A stretch of DNA of 64,000 bases from AR5 sp041497115 (lineage in GTDB: Bacteria > Methylomirabilota > Methylomirabilia > Rokubacteriales > CSP1-6), in NCBI GenBank assembly GCA_041497115.1, contig JBGQFW010000004.1, positions 1-64,000 on the forward strand. Direction: 5' to 3'. The position numbers and the translations under genes are program-made. Below are positions 18,834 to 28,596 of the stretch, piece by piece (position 1 is the stretch's first letter; each line of letters opens with the position of its first letter). Below the pieces are notes generated by a model. The model was given only the letters and a program-made list of their open reading frames with translations. It was not told the origin of the DNA and made no database searches.

Positions 18834-20518
18834 CGGGGCGCGCGCAGGAAGTCGAAGTCGCACCCCTGGTCGGCCTGGAGCACGTGCTCGGCGTAGAGCC
18901 GGCGATAGCCGCGCGCCGGCGCCCCCGCCGCGCTTCCGGACGCCGCGCGGCGGGCGACCTCGGCCGGCTCGACCAGCAGATCCAGCCGACGATCCTTCAC
19001 CGAGAGACGGATGCGATCGCCGCTCCGAACGACGGCGAGCGGCCCGCCGGCGGCCGCCTCCGGGGTGACGTGGAGCACGATGGTCCCGAACGCCGTCCCG
19101 CTCATGCGCGCGTCGGAGATCCGCACCATGTCGGTGACGCCGGCCCGCGAGAGCTTGGTCGGGATCGGCAGGTAGCCGGCCTCGGGCATGCCCGGGGCGC
19201 CCTTGGGCCCGGCGTTCTTGAGCACGAGGAAGTCGGCGGGCGTGACGTCGAGGGCGGGATCGTCGATGCGCGCCGCCAGGTCTTCCAGCGAGTCGAACAC
19301 CACCGCCCGCCCCTCGTTCTCGAACAGCCGCGCGTCCGCCGCCGAGCGCTTGAGGATCGCGCCGCCCGGCGCCAGCGAGCCGAACAGCGCGACCAGCCCC
19401 CCGACCGGCTGGAACGGCTCGCGCGCGCTCCGGATGACGCCGCGGTCCACCCAGGCGTCGTCGCCGGCCAGGCGCGCGCCGAGCGTCTCGCCGGTGACCG
19501 TGAGGCAGTCGAGATGCACGCGCTCGCGCAGCTCGCGCAGGACGGCGCCGAGGCCGCCGGCCGCGAAGAAGTCCTCCATGTAGTGCTGGCCCGAGGGCTT
19601 GAGATCCACCAGCACCGGCGTCTCGTCGCTCAACCGGTTCACCGTGTGGAGGTCGATCGGCACCCCGACCCGGCCGGCGATCGCGGTGAGATGGATGATC
19701 GCGTTGGTGGAGCCGCCGATCGCGAGCAGCACGCGCAGGGCGTTCTCGAAGGCCGCCGGCGTCAGGATCCGGTCGGGGGTGAGCCGCGAGCGCGCCAGCG
19801 CCACCGCCGTCTCGCCGGTCGCCTCGGCGGCGCGCAGCCGGTCGGCGTGCACGGCCGGGATGGCCGCGGTCCCGGGCAGCGCCATGCCGAGCGTCTCGGC
19901 CAGGCACGCCATCGTGCTCGCGGTCCCCATCACCGCGCAGGTGCCGGCGGTCGTGGCGAGGTTGCCCTCGATCCCCTCGATCTCGTCCTTGGTCAGCTGC
20001 CCGGCCCGGTACTTCGCCCAGAAGCGCCGGCAGTCGGTGCAGGCGCCGAGCCGCTCGCCGTGGTGGCGCCCGGCCATCATCGGGCCGGCGATCAGCTGGA
20101 CGGCCGGCACGCCGGCCGACGCCGCGCCCATGAGCTGGGCGGGCACGGTCTTGTCGCAGCCGCCGACGAGGACCACCGCGTCCATCGGCTGGGCGCGCAC
20201 CATCTCCTCGACGTCCATGGCCATGAGGTTGCGGTAGAGCATGCTGGTCGGCTCGAGGAACACCTCGCCGAGCGAGATGGTCGGAAAGTCGATCGGCAGC
20301 CCCCCGGCCGCCAGCACGCCGCGGCGGACGGCGTCGAGCAGCTCGGGAAAGTGGCGGTGGCAATTGTTGAAGCCGCTGGCCGAGTCCGCGATCCCGACGA
20401 TCGGCCGCGCCAGCGCCGCCGCCGAGTAGCCCATCGAGCGGGCGAACGAGCGGCGCAGGTAGAGGGCGAAGTCGCGGTCGCCGTAGTTGGTGAGGCCGCG
20501 CGCGAGCCCGGTGGACAT
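18830..20518 (-). CDS. IlvD/Edd family dehydratase
   Basis: 562 aa. Fe-S cluster cysteines are visible in SGFNNCHRH (C53), VGGCDKT (C121) and TAGTCAVMGTAST (C193), the three-Cys pattern of the [2Fe-2S] IlvD/EDD group. Members dehydrate 2,3-dihydroxy acids: dihydroxy-acid dehydratase in branched-chain synthesis, or sugar-acid dehydratases. The extra ACTDCRRFW segment and the lack of ilv neighbours lean towards a sugar-acid (arabonate/xylonate-type) enzyme, but this is not certain. ATG 20518 is supported by TTGACC-18-TACGGT ending 7 nt before it. Confidence 0.9.
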
Positions 20519-20525
20519 GGCCGGC

Positions 20526-20555
20526 ACCGTACTATCGCGGGCCGGGGCCGGTCAA
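20526..20555 (-). promoter_or_regulatory. Sigma-70-type promoter of leaderless IlvD-family gene
   Basis: Minus strand: TTGACC, 18 nt, TACGGT, 7 nt to the ATG at 20518. No ribosome site. An in-frame GTG at 20527 overlaps the -10 box and is therefore unlikely. Confidence 0.6.
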
Positions 20556-20571
20556 CTGTGCGGGGAGCGCT

Positions 20572-21714
20572 CTAGTAGCCCGAGGTCTCCAGGTAGCCGC
20601 CCGACTTCACCACCCACGCCGTCGAGAGGCTGCCGCCGCCGTTGCGGATGTTGGCGCAGTTGTAGTTCAGCGTCACGTTGCCGTCGACGGTGGAGTCGAT
20701 GTTCGTGGAGGAGGTGTCGCGGCGGTTCTCGGAGACGATGCCGCCGTTGACGGTCACGTTGCCGCTGATGTTGAGGTCGTTCAGCGAGTAGATGAGGCCG
20801 TTGAAGGTGTAGTTGCCGTGGACCGTGACGGTGCCGGCCACGACGACGATGCCATTGAACGTGCCGTTGCTCGAGATGCTCAGGCTGCCGTCGTTGCTGG
20901 TCGGCGTGCTGTTGGTGAAGTCCGTGCCGTCCACCGTGTCGATGTAGACGATGCCGCCGGCGGGCAGGCTCGTGACCGCGCCCCGGTAGTAGGTGCCGTT
21001 GGCCTGGGCGAGGGCCTTGATCTGCGCCAGCGACGTCGCGGGGTACTTGAACGGACTGGTGTCGGTCACGGCGTTGGTGGCTCCGGTGCCAGAGGTCCCG
21101 TAGCCGATGATGCTCGGGTTGCCGGAGGTCTGCAGCGCCTGGACCGTCTGGACGGCGTACTGCGGCGGGTTGCTGCCGCCACAGCCGTTGGCCGACGAGT
21201 TCATGGAGGCCGCGCTGCCGTTGACCTGCACCTCCCCGCCCACGCAGAGCACGCAGGGCGGGTCGAGCGGCGTGATCAAGCCCATCTGCACGACCGCCTG
21301 GATCTTGCGGTGCGAGTTCGTGTGGGAGGCGTCCGCCACCGGCACCCACCCGACGGCGGTGACCGTACGCTCGTAGGAGGGCTGCCCCGCCGCCCACTGC
21401 ACCTGGACCTTGAAGCCGCCGGTCCCCCCGAGGGTGACGAAGGTGTTGCCGTCGTAGGGCGCGGCCGCCGTGGTCCCGATCGTCATCGTCCCGACGCGCT
21501 GGGGGTCCGTCGTGTTGGTCAGCCCCCACATCGCGAGCTGCAGGCCGGAGTCGGCCAGCCGGAGCGCCTGAGCGGTCTGCAGTTGGTTGCCGGCGATCGT
21601 CGGCTCGGTGTAGGCGAGCAGGGCGAACGACACCATCAGCGCGGTGAGGATCACCAGCATGATCATGGCCAGCGGCAGGGCTACGCCGCGCTGGTCGGCC
21701 AGTGGTCCGAGCAT
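20572..21714 (-). CDS. PilX-like pilin/pilus accessory protein
   Basis: 380 aa. It has an N-terminal QRGVALPLAMIMLVILTALMVSF-type segment: a short polar leader and a hydrophobic pilin helix as in PilX_N. The rest is rich in Asn, Gly, Ser and Thr, with repeated short beta-type segments (for example NGTFNGIVVVAGTVTVHGNYTFNGL), suggesting a beta-solenoid, and a CVLC pair. It is probably an envelope- or pilus-associated surface protein; no other pilus genes are in the window. The ATG at 21714 has GAGGA upstream and a sigma-54-type promoter 37 nt away, the class that classically drives pilin genes. Lower GC and higher Asn content than its neighbours reflect composition rather than clear transfer. 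Confidence 0.75.
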   Translation of the reverse strand: MLGPLADQRGVALPLAMIMLVILTALMVSFALLAYTEPTIAGNQLQTAQALRLADSGLQLAMWGLTNTTDPQRVGTMTIGTTAAAPYDGNTFVTLGGTGGFKVQVQWAAGQPSYERTVTAVGWVPVADASHTNSHRKIQAVVQMGLITPLDPPCVLCVGGEVQVNGSAASMNSSANGCGGSNPPQYAVQTVQALQTSGNPSIIGYGTSGTGATNAVTDTSPFKYPATSLAQIKALAQANGTYYRGAVTSLPAGGIVYIDTVDGTDFTNSTPTSNDGSLSISSNGTFNGIVVVAGTVTVHGNYTFNGLIYSLNDLNISGNVTVNGGIVSENRRDTSSTNIDSTVDGNVTLNYNCANIRNGGGSLSTAWVVKSGGYLETSGY

Positions 21715-21751
21715 CCTGTCGAGTCCTCGCTTGGGCACGCCGGGTGTTAGC

Positions 21752-21767
21752 GCAAAGCTCGCGCCAA
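21752..21767 (-). promoter_or_regulatory. Sigma-54-type promoter of the PilX-like gene
   Basis: Minus strand TTGGCGCGAGCTTTGC: TTGGC at -24 and TTGC at -12 with GG-N10-GC spacing. The 21715-21919 interval has no other gene. Confidence 0.6.
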
Positions 21768-21919
21768 GGGAAATCGGGTCATGGAGCGTCCTAGAACATA
21801 CTGAAAAAACAGGCGAGATGCTCGACAGGTCGGTCTCGTGTATGGATGATCCGTTACCGCGCTGGGTCGCTTCGATCAGGAACTGGCCATGGGACAATCT
21901 ACCTGTTACCGGGAGAATC

Positions 21920-22744
21920 TCAGACCTCCATGAGGTCTTCGCCGATCGCCACCGGCCCCGGGTAGCGCTTCTCGGCGGCCGCCTTGAGCTCGGCCGGGTC
22001 GGAGCCGGGCATGAGGTGGGTCATGACGAGCCGGCCCGGCCGCGCCCCCTCGGCCACGCGGCCGATGTCGGCGGGCTGGGTGTGGTAGGAGGCGAGGTCG
22101 CGGATCTTGTCCTCGATCGACGCCCAGCCGCAGCCGGGCGCCCACGAGGTCTTCGCCATCTCGCAGCACTCGTGGATGAGCACGTCCACGCCGTGGCTCC
22201 AGCGCATGAGGTTCTCGCACGGCCGCGTGTCGCCGGAGACGACGAGGCTGCGCCCCTCACCGTCGAAGCGATAGCCGAAGGCCGGCTTGACGGGATCGTG
22301 CTCGACCAGGAACGCCGACACGCGCAGGCCGTCGCGCTCGAGCACGCGACCCTCCTCGACCTCGGTCACCTCCACCGCCGGCGGCGGGCGCTCGTGCATG
22401 TGCGCGCGGCGCACCTCGATGTCCCAGTGCAGGTAGTCGAGGAGTTTGTCCACCTGGCGGCGCGTGCCGGCCGGCCCGTAGACGGCCAGCGGCGCGTTCT
22501 GGCCGACGATCCAGCGCGTGATCAGCAGATGCCCGAGGTCGATCGTGTGATCGGAGTGGTGGTGCGTGATGAACACCGGCGGCCAATCCCAGGGGCGGAC
22601 GCCGGCCTGGACGAGCTGGACACCGACGCCGGAGCCCGCGTCCACGAGGAAATGCGCGCCGTCGCCGAGGGTGACGAGCGTCGCGGGGCCGCGGCGCCGG
22701 GGGTTCGGCGGCGGCGAGCCGGTGCCGAGCAGGATCGCGCGCAC
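21920..22744 (-). CDS. MBL-fold metallo-hydrolase (RNase Z-like)
   Basis: 274 aa. The metal motif THHHSDH is near residue 61 (HxHxDH), with further ligands at SGDTRPC (near 171) and a late THL. The opening ILLGTGSPPPNP is that of the RNase Z/ElaC-like branch, but the tRNA-binding exosite arm is not visible, so a hydrolase of unknown substrate is safer. GTG 22744 starts 8 nt after a TAGTAT box, suggesting a leaderless transcript. It diverges from the DUF4864 gene with only 45 nt between. Confidence 0.88.
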   Translation of the reverse strand: MRAILLGTGSPPPNPRRRGPATLVTLGDGAHFLVDAGSGVGVQLVQAGVRPWDWPPVFITHHHSDHTIDLGHLLITRWIVGQNAPLAVYGPAGTRRQVDKLLDYLHWDIEVRRAHMHERPPPAVEVTEVEEGRVLERDGLRVSAFLVEHDPVKPAFGYRFDGEGRSLVVSGDTRPCENLMRWSHGVDVLIHECCEMAKTSWAPGCGWASIEDKIRDLASYHTQPADIGRVAEGARPGRLVMTHLMPGSDPAELKAAAEKRYPGPVAIGEDLMEV

Positions 22745-22752
22745 GGCGAGGC

Positions 22753-22783
22753 ATACTACCAGCGACCCCGATGGCGGTAAAGT
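22753..22783. promoter_or_regulatory. Overlapping divergent promoters
   Basis: Minus strand: TTTACC (22776-22781), 17 nt, TAGTAT (22753-22758), 8 nt to the MBL GTG. Plus strand: TAAAGT (22778-22783), 6 nt to the DUF4864 ATG. The minus -35 and plus -10 overlap, so the two genes probably compete for polymerase. Confidence 0.5.
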
Positions 22784-22789
22784 AACGGC

Positions 22790-23218
22790 ATGGCCCGGGC
22801 GATCTCGGCGTGGCTCCTCGCGACGCTCCTGGCGCCGCTGCTCCTGGCCGGCGTCGCCGCCGCCCAGCCGGCGGCCGACGCGGAGGCCGCCGGCCGCGTG
22901 GTCATGCAACAGCTCGAGGCCTTCCGGCGCGACGACTTCGAGACGGCCTTCACCTTCGCGTCCAGCACGATTCACGACCTGTTCGACCGCGCCCGCTTCG
23001 AGCAGATGGTGCGCGACTCCTATCCGGAGATCGCCCGATCGTCCCGCGCGGTCATCGACGGCAGCCGGCGCGGCGACGCCGGCGAGCTCTACCTGTTCGT
23101 GCGCATCCAGGGCGTCAACGGCCGCGACATCGAGGCGGTCTACGAGATGGTGAACGAGAACGGCGGCTGGCGGATCAACGCCGTCGTCACCCGCCCCGAC
23201 ACCAGCGAAAAGGCTTGA
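22790..23218 (+). CDS. Exported DUF4864-like protein
   Basis: 142 aa. A signal peptide of about 25 residues (AWLLATLLAPLLLAGVAAA) is followed by an NTF2-like alpha+beta domain starting with a long helix (VVMQQLEAFRRDDFETAFTFAS), typical of DUF4864. It ends with a Trp-containing strand (NGGWRINAVV). Probably periplasmic; the function of the family is unknown. It stands alone between a divergent MBL gene and the convergent fhs operon, and its transcript would run into the hairpin at 23274-23300. Confidence 0.75.
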   Translation: MARAISAWLLATLLAPLLLAGVAAAQPAADAEAAGRVVMQQLEAFRRDDFETAFTFASSTIHDLFDRARFEQMVRDSYPEIARSSRAVIDGSRRGDAGELYLFVRIQGVNGRDIEAVYEMVNENGGWRINAVVTRPDTSEKA

Positions 23219-23225
23219 GAGCGAT

Positions 23226-23300
23226 ACCGAGGGCCGCCACGGCTCCGCCGGGGTGGCCCGAGCATCGGGGGGTATGGGGGGCCATCTCGGGGCCCCCCAT
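23226..23300 (-). repeat. GC-rich palindromic repeat, copy 1
   Basis: Intergenic element between two convergent genes. It contains a perfect 10-bp stem (23274-23283 with 23291-23300, arms ATGGGGGGCC/GGCCCCCCAT, 7-nt loop) that could stop transcription from both sides, though no T-run follows. Read on the minus strand it aligns over about 75 nt with 43184-43254 on the plus strand, sharing GGGGGCCCCGA, ATGGCCCCC, GCTCGG and GCCGTG in the same order. Confidence 0.6.
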
Positions 23301-23304
23301 CCAG

Positions 23305-24981
23305 TCAAAACAGCCCGACGACGTTGCCGTCGGTATCCACGTCCATCGTCTCGGCGCCCGGCGTCTTCGGCAGTCCGGGCATCGTGAGGATGTCGCCGGC
23401 GTACGCGACGACGAACCCGGCGCCGGCGGCGAGCTTGGCGTCGCGCACCGTGACCCGGAAGCCGCGCGGGCGGCCGAGCTTCTTGGCGTCGTCGGAGAGC
23501 GAGTTCTGGGTCTTGGCCATGCAGACCGGCAGCCGCCCGTAGCCGAGCGCCTGCCAGCGCGCGAGCTTGGCCGCCGCCGCCGGCGCGATCGTCACCCCGT
23601 CGCCGCCGTAGAGCGTCGTCACGATCGTCTCGATCTTCCGCTCGAGCGGCAGGTCGTCGGGATAGAGCTGGTGGAACGCGGCCGGGTCGGCACCCGCCAT
23701 CGCGTCCAGCACCGCCTGGGCCAGCTCGGTCGTGCCGGCGCCGCCGAGCTCCCACCCGCGCGAGACGGCCGCCCGCACCGACCAGCCGCGGCAGACCTCG
23801 AGCACCGCCGCCACCTCGGCCGGCGTGTCGCCGGTGAAGTGATTGAGCGCCACCACGGGCGTGAGTCCGAACGCCCGCACGTTCTCCACGTGCTTGGCCA
23901 GGTTGTCGGCGCCGCGCCGCACCGCCGCGACGTCCTCGCGGCCGAGGTCGGCCGGCGCGACGCCGCCGTGCAGCTTGAGCGCCCGCACGGTGGCCACGAT
24001 GACGGCGGCCGCCGGCGTGAGGCCGCCCGTCCGCGCCTTGATGTCCACGAACTTCTCGGCGCCGAGGTCGGTGGCGAAGCCCGACTCGGTCACGACGATC
24101 TCGCCGAGCTTCAGCGCCAGCCGGGTCGCGATGAGGCTGCTGCAGCCGTGAGCGATGTTGCCGAAGGGACCGCCGTGCACGAAGGCCGGCGTGCCCTCCA
24201 GCGTCTGCACCAGGTTCGGCTTGATCGCGTCCTTCATGAGCACGGTCATCGCGCCGGCCGCCTTGAGCGCGCGCGCCTCGACGAGCTCGCCGGCCGCCGT
24301 CTCGGCGACGATGATCCGCTCCACCCGCGCCCGGAAGTCGGCGAGGTCGCGGGCCAGGCACAGGATGGCCATCACCTCGGAGGCCACCGTGATCTCGAAG
24401 CCGCCCTCGCGCGGCACGCCGTGCGCGGTGCCGCCCAGGCCGAGCACGATGTTGCGCAGCGCGCGGTCGTTCATGTCCACCACGCGCTTCCAGAGGATGC
24501 GCCGGGGATCGAGGCCGAGCGGGTTGCCCTGGGCGAGGTGGTTGTCGACCATCGCCGCCAGCAAATTGTGGGCGGCGCCGATCGCGTGCATGTCGCCGGT
24601 GAAGTGCAGGTTGATGTCCTCCATCGGCGCCAGCTGCGCGTGACCGCCGCCCGCCGCGCCGCCCTTGACGCCGAACACCGGCCCCAGCGACGGCTCGCGC
24701 AGCGCGACGATCGCGCGGCGGCCGAGCCGCCGGAAGCCGTCGGCCAGCCCCACCGTCGTCGTGGACTTGCCCTCGCCGGCGGGCGTGGGCGTCATCGCGG
24801 TCACCAGCACGAGGCGCCCATCGGGGTTGCCGGCCGCCCGCGCGATCGCCTCCCACCGCACCTTCGCCTTGAGGCGACCGTACGCCTCGAGGTCGTCGGG
24901 GCTCAGGCCGAGGCCGTCGGCGATCTCCTGGATGGGACGCAGCTTGACGGCGCGGGCGATCTCGAGGTCACGGGCGCCCAT
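23305..24981 (-). CDS. fhs: Formate-tetrahydrofolate ligase
   Basis: 558 aa, the normal length. Makes 10-formyl-tetrahydrofolate from formate, THF and ATP. Visible landmarks are the P-loop TPAGEGKSTTTVGL near 61-74, EPSLGPVFGVKGGAAGGG near 93-110, and the GDMHAIGAAHNLL segment. It is the last gene of the long minus-strand run; its ATG lies 1 nt after the stop of the acyl-CoA ligase. One-carbon supply is the role; the reason for its place in this run is not clear. Confidence 0.97.
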   Translation of the reverse strand: MGARDLEIARAVKLRPIQEIADGLGLSPDDLEAYGRLKAKVRWEAIARAAGNPDGRLVLVTAMTPTPAGEGKSTTTVGLADGFRRLGRRAIVALREPSLGPVFGVKGGAAGGGHAQLAPMEDINLHFTGDMHAIGAAHNLLAAMVDNHLAQGNPLGLDPRRILWKRVVDMNDRALRNIVLGLGGTAHGVPREGGFEITVASEVMAILCLARDLADFRARVERIIVAETAAGELVEARALKAAGAMTVLMKDAIKPNLVQTLEGTPAFVHGGPFGNIAHGCSSLIATRLALKLGEIVVTESGFATDLGAEKFVDIKARTGGLTPAAAVIVATVRALKLHGGVAPADLGREDVAAVRRGADNLAKHVENVRAFGLTPVVALNHFTGDTPAEVAAVLEVCRGWSVRAAVSRGWELGGAGTTELAQAVLDAMAGADPAAFHQLYPDDLPLERKIETIVTTLYGGDGVTIAPAAAAKLARWQALGYGRLPVCMAKTQNSLSDDAKKLGRPRGFRVTVRDAKLAAGAGFVVAYAGDILTMPGLPKTPGAETMDVDTDGNVVGLF

Positions 24982-24982
24982 G

Positions 24983-26548
24983 TCAGACCTTTCTCGCGCG
25001 ATCGGCCCAGAAGCGATCGCGCAGCTCGCGCTTGAGCACCTTGCCATAGGCGTTCTTGGGCAGCGCGTCAAGGAACTCCACCGACTGCGGCTTCTTGTAG
25101 GAGGCCAGGTGGCGGCGGCAGTGCTCGACGATGTCGGCCTCGCTGACGCGCTGGCCCGCGCGGGCGACCACCAGCGCCTTGGTGGCCTCGCCCCAGCGGG
25201 CGTCGGGCACGCCGATGACCGCCACCTCGAACACGCCGGGGTGGCGGCAGATGACCTCCTCGATCTCGCGCGGGTACACGTTGGAGCCGCCGCTGATGAT
25301 CATGTCCTTCTTCCGATCCGTGATGTAGAGGTAGCCGTCCTCGTCCAGGTAGCCGATGTCGCCGGTGTGCAGCCAGCCGCCGCGCAGCGTCTCCGCGGTG
25401 GCGTCGGGCTTGTTCCAGTACCCCTTCATGACCAGGTCGCCGCGCGCCGCGATCTCGCCCATCTCGCCGGGCGGCCGCGGCCGGTCCTCCTCGTCCACGA
25501 TGCGCACGCGCACGGCGGGCGTCTCGCGCCCGGCCGAGGCGAGGCGGCGGACCCGGACGGGATCGCCATCGGTGACGTGCTCGGCCTTCGGCAGCAGCGT
25601 CACCGTCATCGGGGCCTCGCCCTGCCCGAAGATCTGCACGAACACCGGGCCGAACGCCGCCAGCGCCGACTCCAGGTGCTCGACGTACATCGGGGCGCCG
25701 CCGTAGATGACCGTGTGCAGGCTCGAGACGTCGAACCGGCGCCGGTCGGCGTCGGCGGCCAGCAGCGTGTTGATCATCGTCGGCACCAGGAACATCGTCG
25801 TCGCCCGCTGGCGGGCGATCGCCTCGAAGATGCGCGGCGGGTCGAACGAGCGGGTGGCCGGGAACGCGTTGGCGGCGCCGGCGGCGACGTGGTGGAAGAG
25901 CAGGCAGCCGGAGCCGTGTGTGATGGCGGCCGCGTGCAGGACGACGTCGTCGGGGCCGCGCGGCGGCGCCAGCTGCAGGAATTGCTGCGTCATCGTCAGC
26001 AGCGCGCGGTGGGTCAGCATCGCGCCCTTGGGATGGCCGGTCGTGCCCGACGTGTAGAAGAGCCACGCCATCGCGTCGGGCTCGATGGCGACGTCGGGCG
26101 GGTCCTCGCGCGGCGCCCCCGCCACGAGCTCCTCGAGCTCGAGGTCGCCGCGCGCCCCCTGCCCGAGGCAGACGAAGCGCTCGACCCCGGTGAGCCGCGC
26201 GCGCACCGAGGCCAGATGCTCGCGGAACTCCTCGGCGTAGACGAGGATGCGGGCGCCGGAGTCCTCGAGCATGTAGGCGTGCTCGTCGGGGTGCAGCCGC
26301 ATGTTCATCGGCACCACCGCCATGCCCGCCTTCATCGGCGCCAGGATCGTCTCCAGCCCCTGGGAGCAGTTCGGCATCAGCATGGCGATGCGGTCGCCCG
26401 GCCGCGCCCCCAGCGCGAGCAGCGCGTGGGCGAGCCGGTTCACCCGCGCCTCCGCCCGGCGGAACGTGACGCGCGTGTCGCCGTCGATCCACGCCGGCCG
26501 GTCGCCGAAGCGCTGGGCGGCGCGGGTGAGCAGGTGGCCCACGTGCAT
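24983..26548 (-). CDS. Acyl-CoA synthetase (AMP-forming, FadD-like)
   Basis: 521 aa adenylate-forming enzyme. P-loop YTSGTTGHPKGAM is near 169-181, motif GGAPM near 281, YLDEDGYLYITDRKKDMI near 390-407, and the catalytic Lys lies in KNAYGKVLKRELR near the C-terminus. It should activate a carboxylic acid, probably a fatty or aromatic acid, to its CoA thioester. Start ATG 26548 overlaps the stop of the transglutaminase gene by 1 nt. A medium- to long-chain specificity is likely by length but not proven. Confidence 0.93.
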   Translation of the reverse strand: MHVGHLLTRAAQRFGDRPAWIDGDTRVTFRRAEARVNRLAHALLALGARPGDRIAMLMPNCSQGLETILAPMKAGMAVVPMNMRLHPDEHAYMLEDSGARILVYAEEFREHLASVRARLTGVERFVCLGQGARGDLELEELVAGAPREDPPDVAIEPDAMAWLFYTSGTTGHPKGAMLTHRALLTMTQQFLQLAPPRGPDDVVLHAAAITHGSGCLLFHHVAAGAANAFPATRSFDPPRIFEAIARQRATTMFLVPTMINTLLAADADRRRFDVSSLHTVIYGGAPMYVEHLESALAAFGPVFVQIFGQGEAPMTVTLLPKAEHVTDGDPVRVRRLASAGRETPAVRVRIVDEEDRPRPPGEMGEIAARGDLVMKGYWNKPDATAETLRGGWLHTGDIGYLDEDGYLYITDRKKDMIISGGSNVYPREIEEVICRHPGVFEVAVIGVPDARWGEATKALVVARAGQRVSEADIVEHCRRHLASYKKPQSVEFLDALPKNAYGKVLKRELRDRFWADRARKV

Positions 26549-28596
26549 CAGCGGGCTCCCGCCTCGAGGCGGGCGAGACAGGCGTCCACGTCGGCGGCCT
26601 CGGCAGCAGTGAGGGCCACGCCCCCGAAGCGCACGCGCTCGTAGGCGGCGGTCAGCCGCGCGAGCGGCGCGGCGGCCGCCGCCTCGGCGCGCCGCGAGAA
26701 CTCTCGCGCAGTCTCGCCGACCCCCGGCGTGAGCCCGCGCCGGGCCAGCGCGCGGAGGGCGCGGGCGTAGAAGCCCGGCACGGCGGCGGCGCCGCCGCCC
26801 ACCGCGACGCGACGGCGCCGGGCGAGCAGGAGCAGGGCCGTCGCGATGACCAGCGCGGCCGGCGCCGCCCGCGGCCACGCGCGCCAGTCGGGCAGCCGCA
26901 CGGCGGCGGCGCTCCACGTCCACGTCGCGCGCCGCACGGTGTCCGCCGCCGCCAGCTGATCGTGCAGGCTCCAGCTCACCACGTAGCGATACCAGGACAG
27001 GCGCAGCGCGTCGAGCCAGAGGGTGGCCCGCGCGGCCACCGCGGCGGGCTCGGCCACCGCGCGCGGCGAGGGATCGAGGCTGATCCAGCCGGCGCCGTCC
27101 ACGAAGACCTCCGTCCACGAGTGCGCGTCGCGCAGCCGGACCATGAAGTAGCCGCCGTAGGGGTTCCACTCGCCGCGCTGGAAGCCGTTCACCACGCGCG
27201 CGGGAATGCCCAGCGAGCGCAGCATCACCGCCAGCGCGGCGGCGAAGTACTCGCAGTTCCCGGCGCGCTGCACGAAGAGGAACTCCTCCAGCGGCGGCAG
27301 GCTGGTGGAGCGCCCGAGCACCCGCGTGTACCTCAGCTCGCGGCCGAGCCACGCCGAGAGGCGCGTGGCCGCCTCCCAGTGGTCGGCGCTGCCGGCGGTG
27401 ATCTCGCGCGCCAGCGCGGCGATGCGCGGCGCCAGGGGCGGCAGCTGTGTGTACCGCGCCAGCCAGCGCGGGTCGGGCGGCTGCCGCGCGTCGGCGAGGT
27501 TGGCCCGCCGCGGGTCGCCCACCTCCGGCTCGGACTCCACCGTGTAGCTGAGCCGCGCCGACGGCGCCGGCACCGCGATGTTGCCGAGGTCGTCGAGGGT
27601 GACGAGGTCCGAGCGGGTGGTGAGCCGGAGCACGCGCGCGGCGCCGAAGATCATCTCGCTGCCGATCGGCTCGAGATAGATCTCCTGGGTGAGCACGGGC
27701 CCGCCGTAGTACTGGTGCACCGGGAACGCGACCGGCGGCGCGCGGCGGAGGGTGAGCCGCAGCGCCGAGTGGCTGACCGTCCAGGCGTCGCCGTCGAACG
27801 CGTCGAGCGCGATGCCCCGCCAGCGCAGCGAGGGCAGCGTCTGGGGGTCGCCGGCGCCGCCCCGCCACTCGGTGAGGTGCACGCGCATGATCACCGTGGC
27901 GTCGAGCTCGATCTCGCCGAAGGCGCCCAGCTCGACGCGCTCGGAGAAGCCGGACACCATGCGCGAGAGCTGGGGCCGCAGCGGCAGCGCCGCCTGGCCC
28001 ACGCGCGGGATGATCAGGAACAGCGCGCCGGTGATCACGACCGTCGCGGCCGAGGCGGCCAGCATGAGCCGCACGAAGTCGCCGCCGACACCGAGAGGGC
28101 GCGGGCCCGGCGCGGGCGCGGCGCGCTCCGCCTCGGTCAGCAGGTGACGCAGCATCAGCAGCCCGATGCCGGCGGTGAGAAAGGCGACGAAGAGCGCGAG
28201 GAACACGACGCTGGTGGTGGCCGGGGACACCGCGACGAGGGTGAAGAACGCGAGGAAGGCGATGTCGCGGGCGTCGCGCGGCGTGCGTCGCGTGTAGAGC
28301 TTGACGAGGAGGAGGAAGACCAGCAGCTGCGTGAAGGCGTCCAGCATCGTCGGCGCCAGCGTCACGATCTCCACGCCGAGCCCGCCGGCCGCCAGCGCGA
28401 TGACCACGAGGCCCAGCCGCGGCACGCGGCCGAAGCGCCGGCGCAGGGGCTCCTGCCACCACGACCCCGCCGCGGCCGCCCCCACCACGATCACGCCGGA
28501 AACGCCGAGCAGCCCTCCCAGGAACAGCGCGGCGAGGCCGTCGGCCACCAGCACGTAGACAGTGAGCGTGAGTGCGAAGGCGGCCGTGAGCCTCAT
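26548..28596 (-). CDS. TgpA-like transmembrane transglutaminase (DUF3488)
   Basis: 682 aa. About six N-terminal membrane helices (1-200), then an external domain with the transglutaminase-like triad: C448 in AGNCEYF, H492 in DAHSWTEVF, D508 in WISLDPSP. Another helix near 555-575 is followed by a cytoplasmic tail with a DUF4129-like end. It fits the MoxR-DUF58-TgpA set found widely in bacteria, where the product is a membrane cysteine enzyme of unclear substrate, essential in Pseudomonas aeruginosa. The ATG overlaps the DUF58 stop (ATGA). Confidence 0.92.
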   Translation of the reverse strand: MRLTAAFALTLTVYVLVADGLAALFLGGLLGVSGVIVVGAAAAGSWWQEPLRRRFGRVPRLGLVVIALAAGGLGVEIVTLAPTMLDAFTQLLVFLLLVKLYTRRTPRDARDIAFLAFFTLVAVSPATTSVVFLALFVAFLTAGIGLLMLRHLLTEAERAAPAPGPRPLGVGGDFVRLMLAASAATVVITGALFLIIPRVGQAALPLRPQLSRMVSGFSERVELGAFGEIELDATVIMRVHLTEWRGGAGDPQTLPSLRWRGIALDAFDGDAWTVSHSALRLTLRRAPPVAFPVHQYYGGPVLTQEIYLEPIGSEMIFGAARVLRLTTRSDLVTLDDLGNIAVPAPSARLSYTVESEPEVGDPRRANLADARQPPDPRWLARYTQLPPLAPRIAALAREITAGSADHWEAATRLSAWLGRELRYTRVLGRSTSLPPLEEFLFVQRAGNCEYFAAALAVMLRSLGIPARVVNGFQRGEWNPYGGYFMVRLRDAHSWTEVFVDGAGWISLDPSPRAVAEPAAVAARATLWLDALRLSWYRYVVSWSLHDQLAAADTVRRATWTWSAAAVRLPDWRAWPRAAPAALVIATALLLLARRRRVAVGGGAAAVPGFYARALRALARRGLTPGVGETAREFSRRAEAAAAAPLARLTAAYERVRFGGVALTAAEAADVDACLARLEAGAR

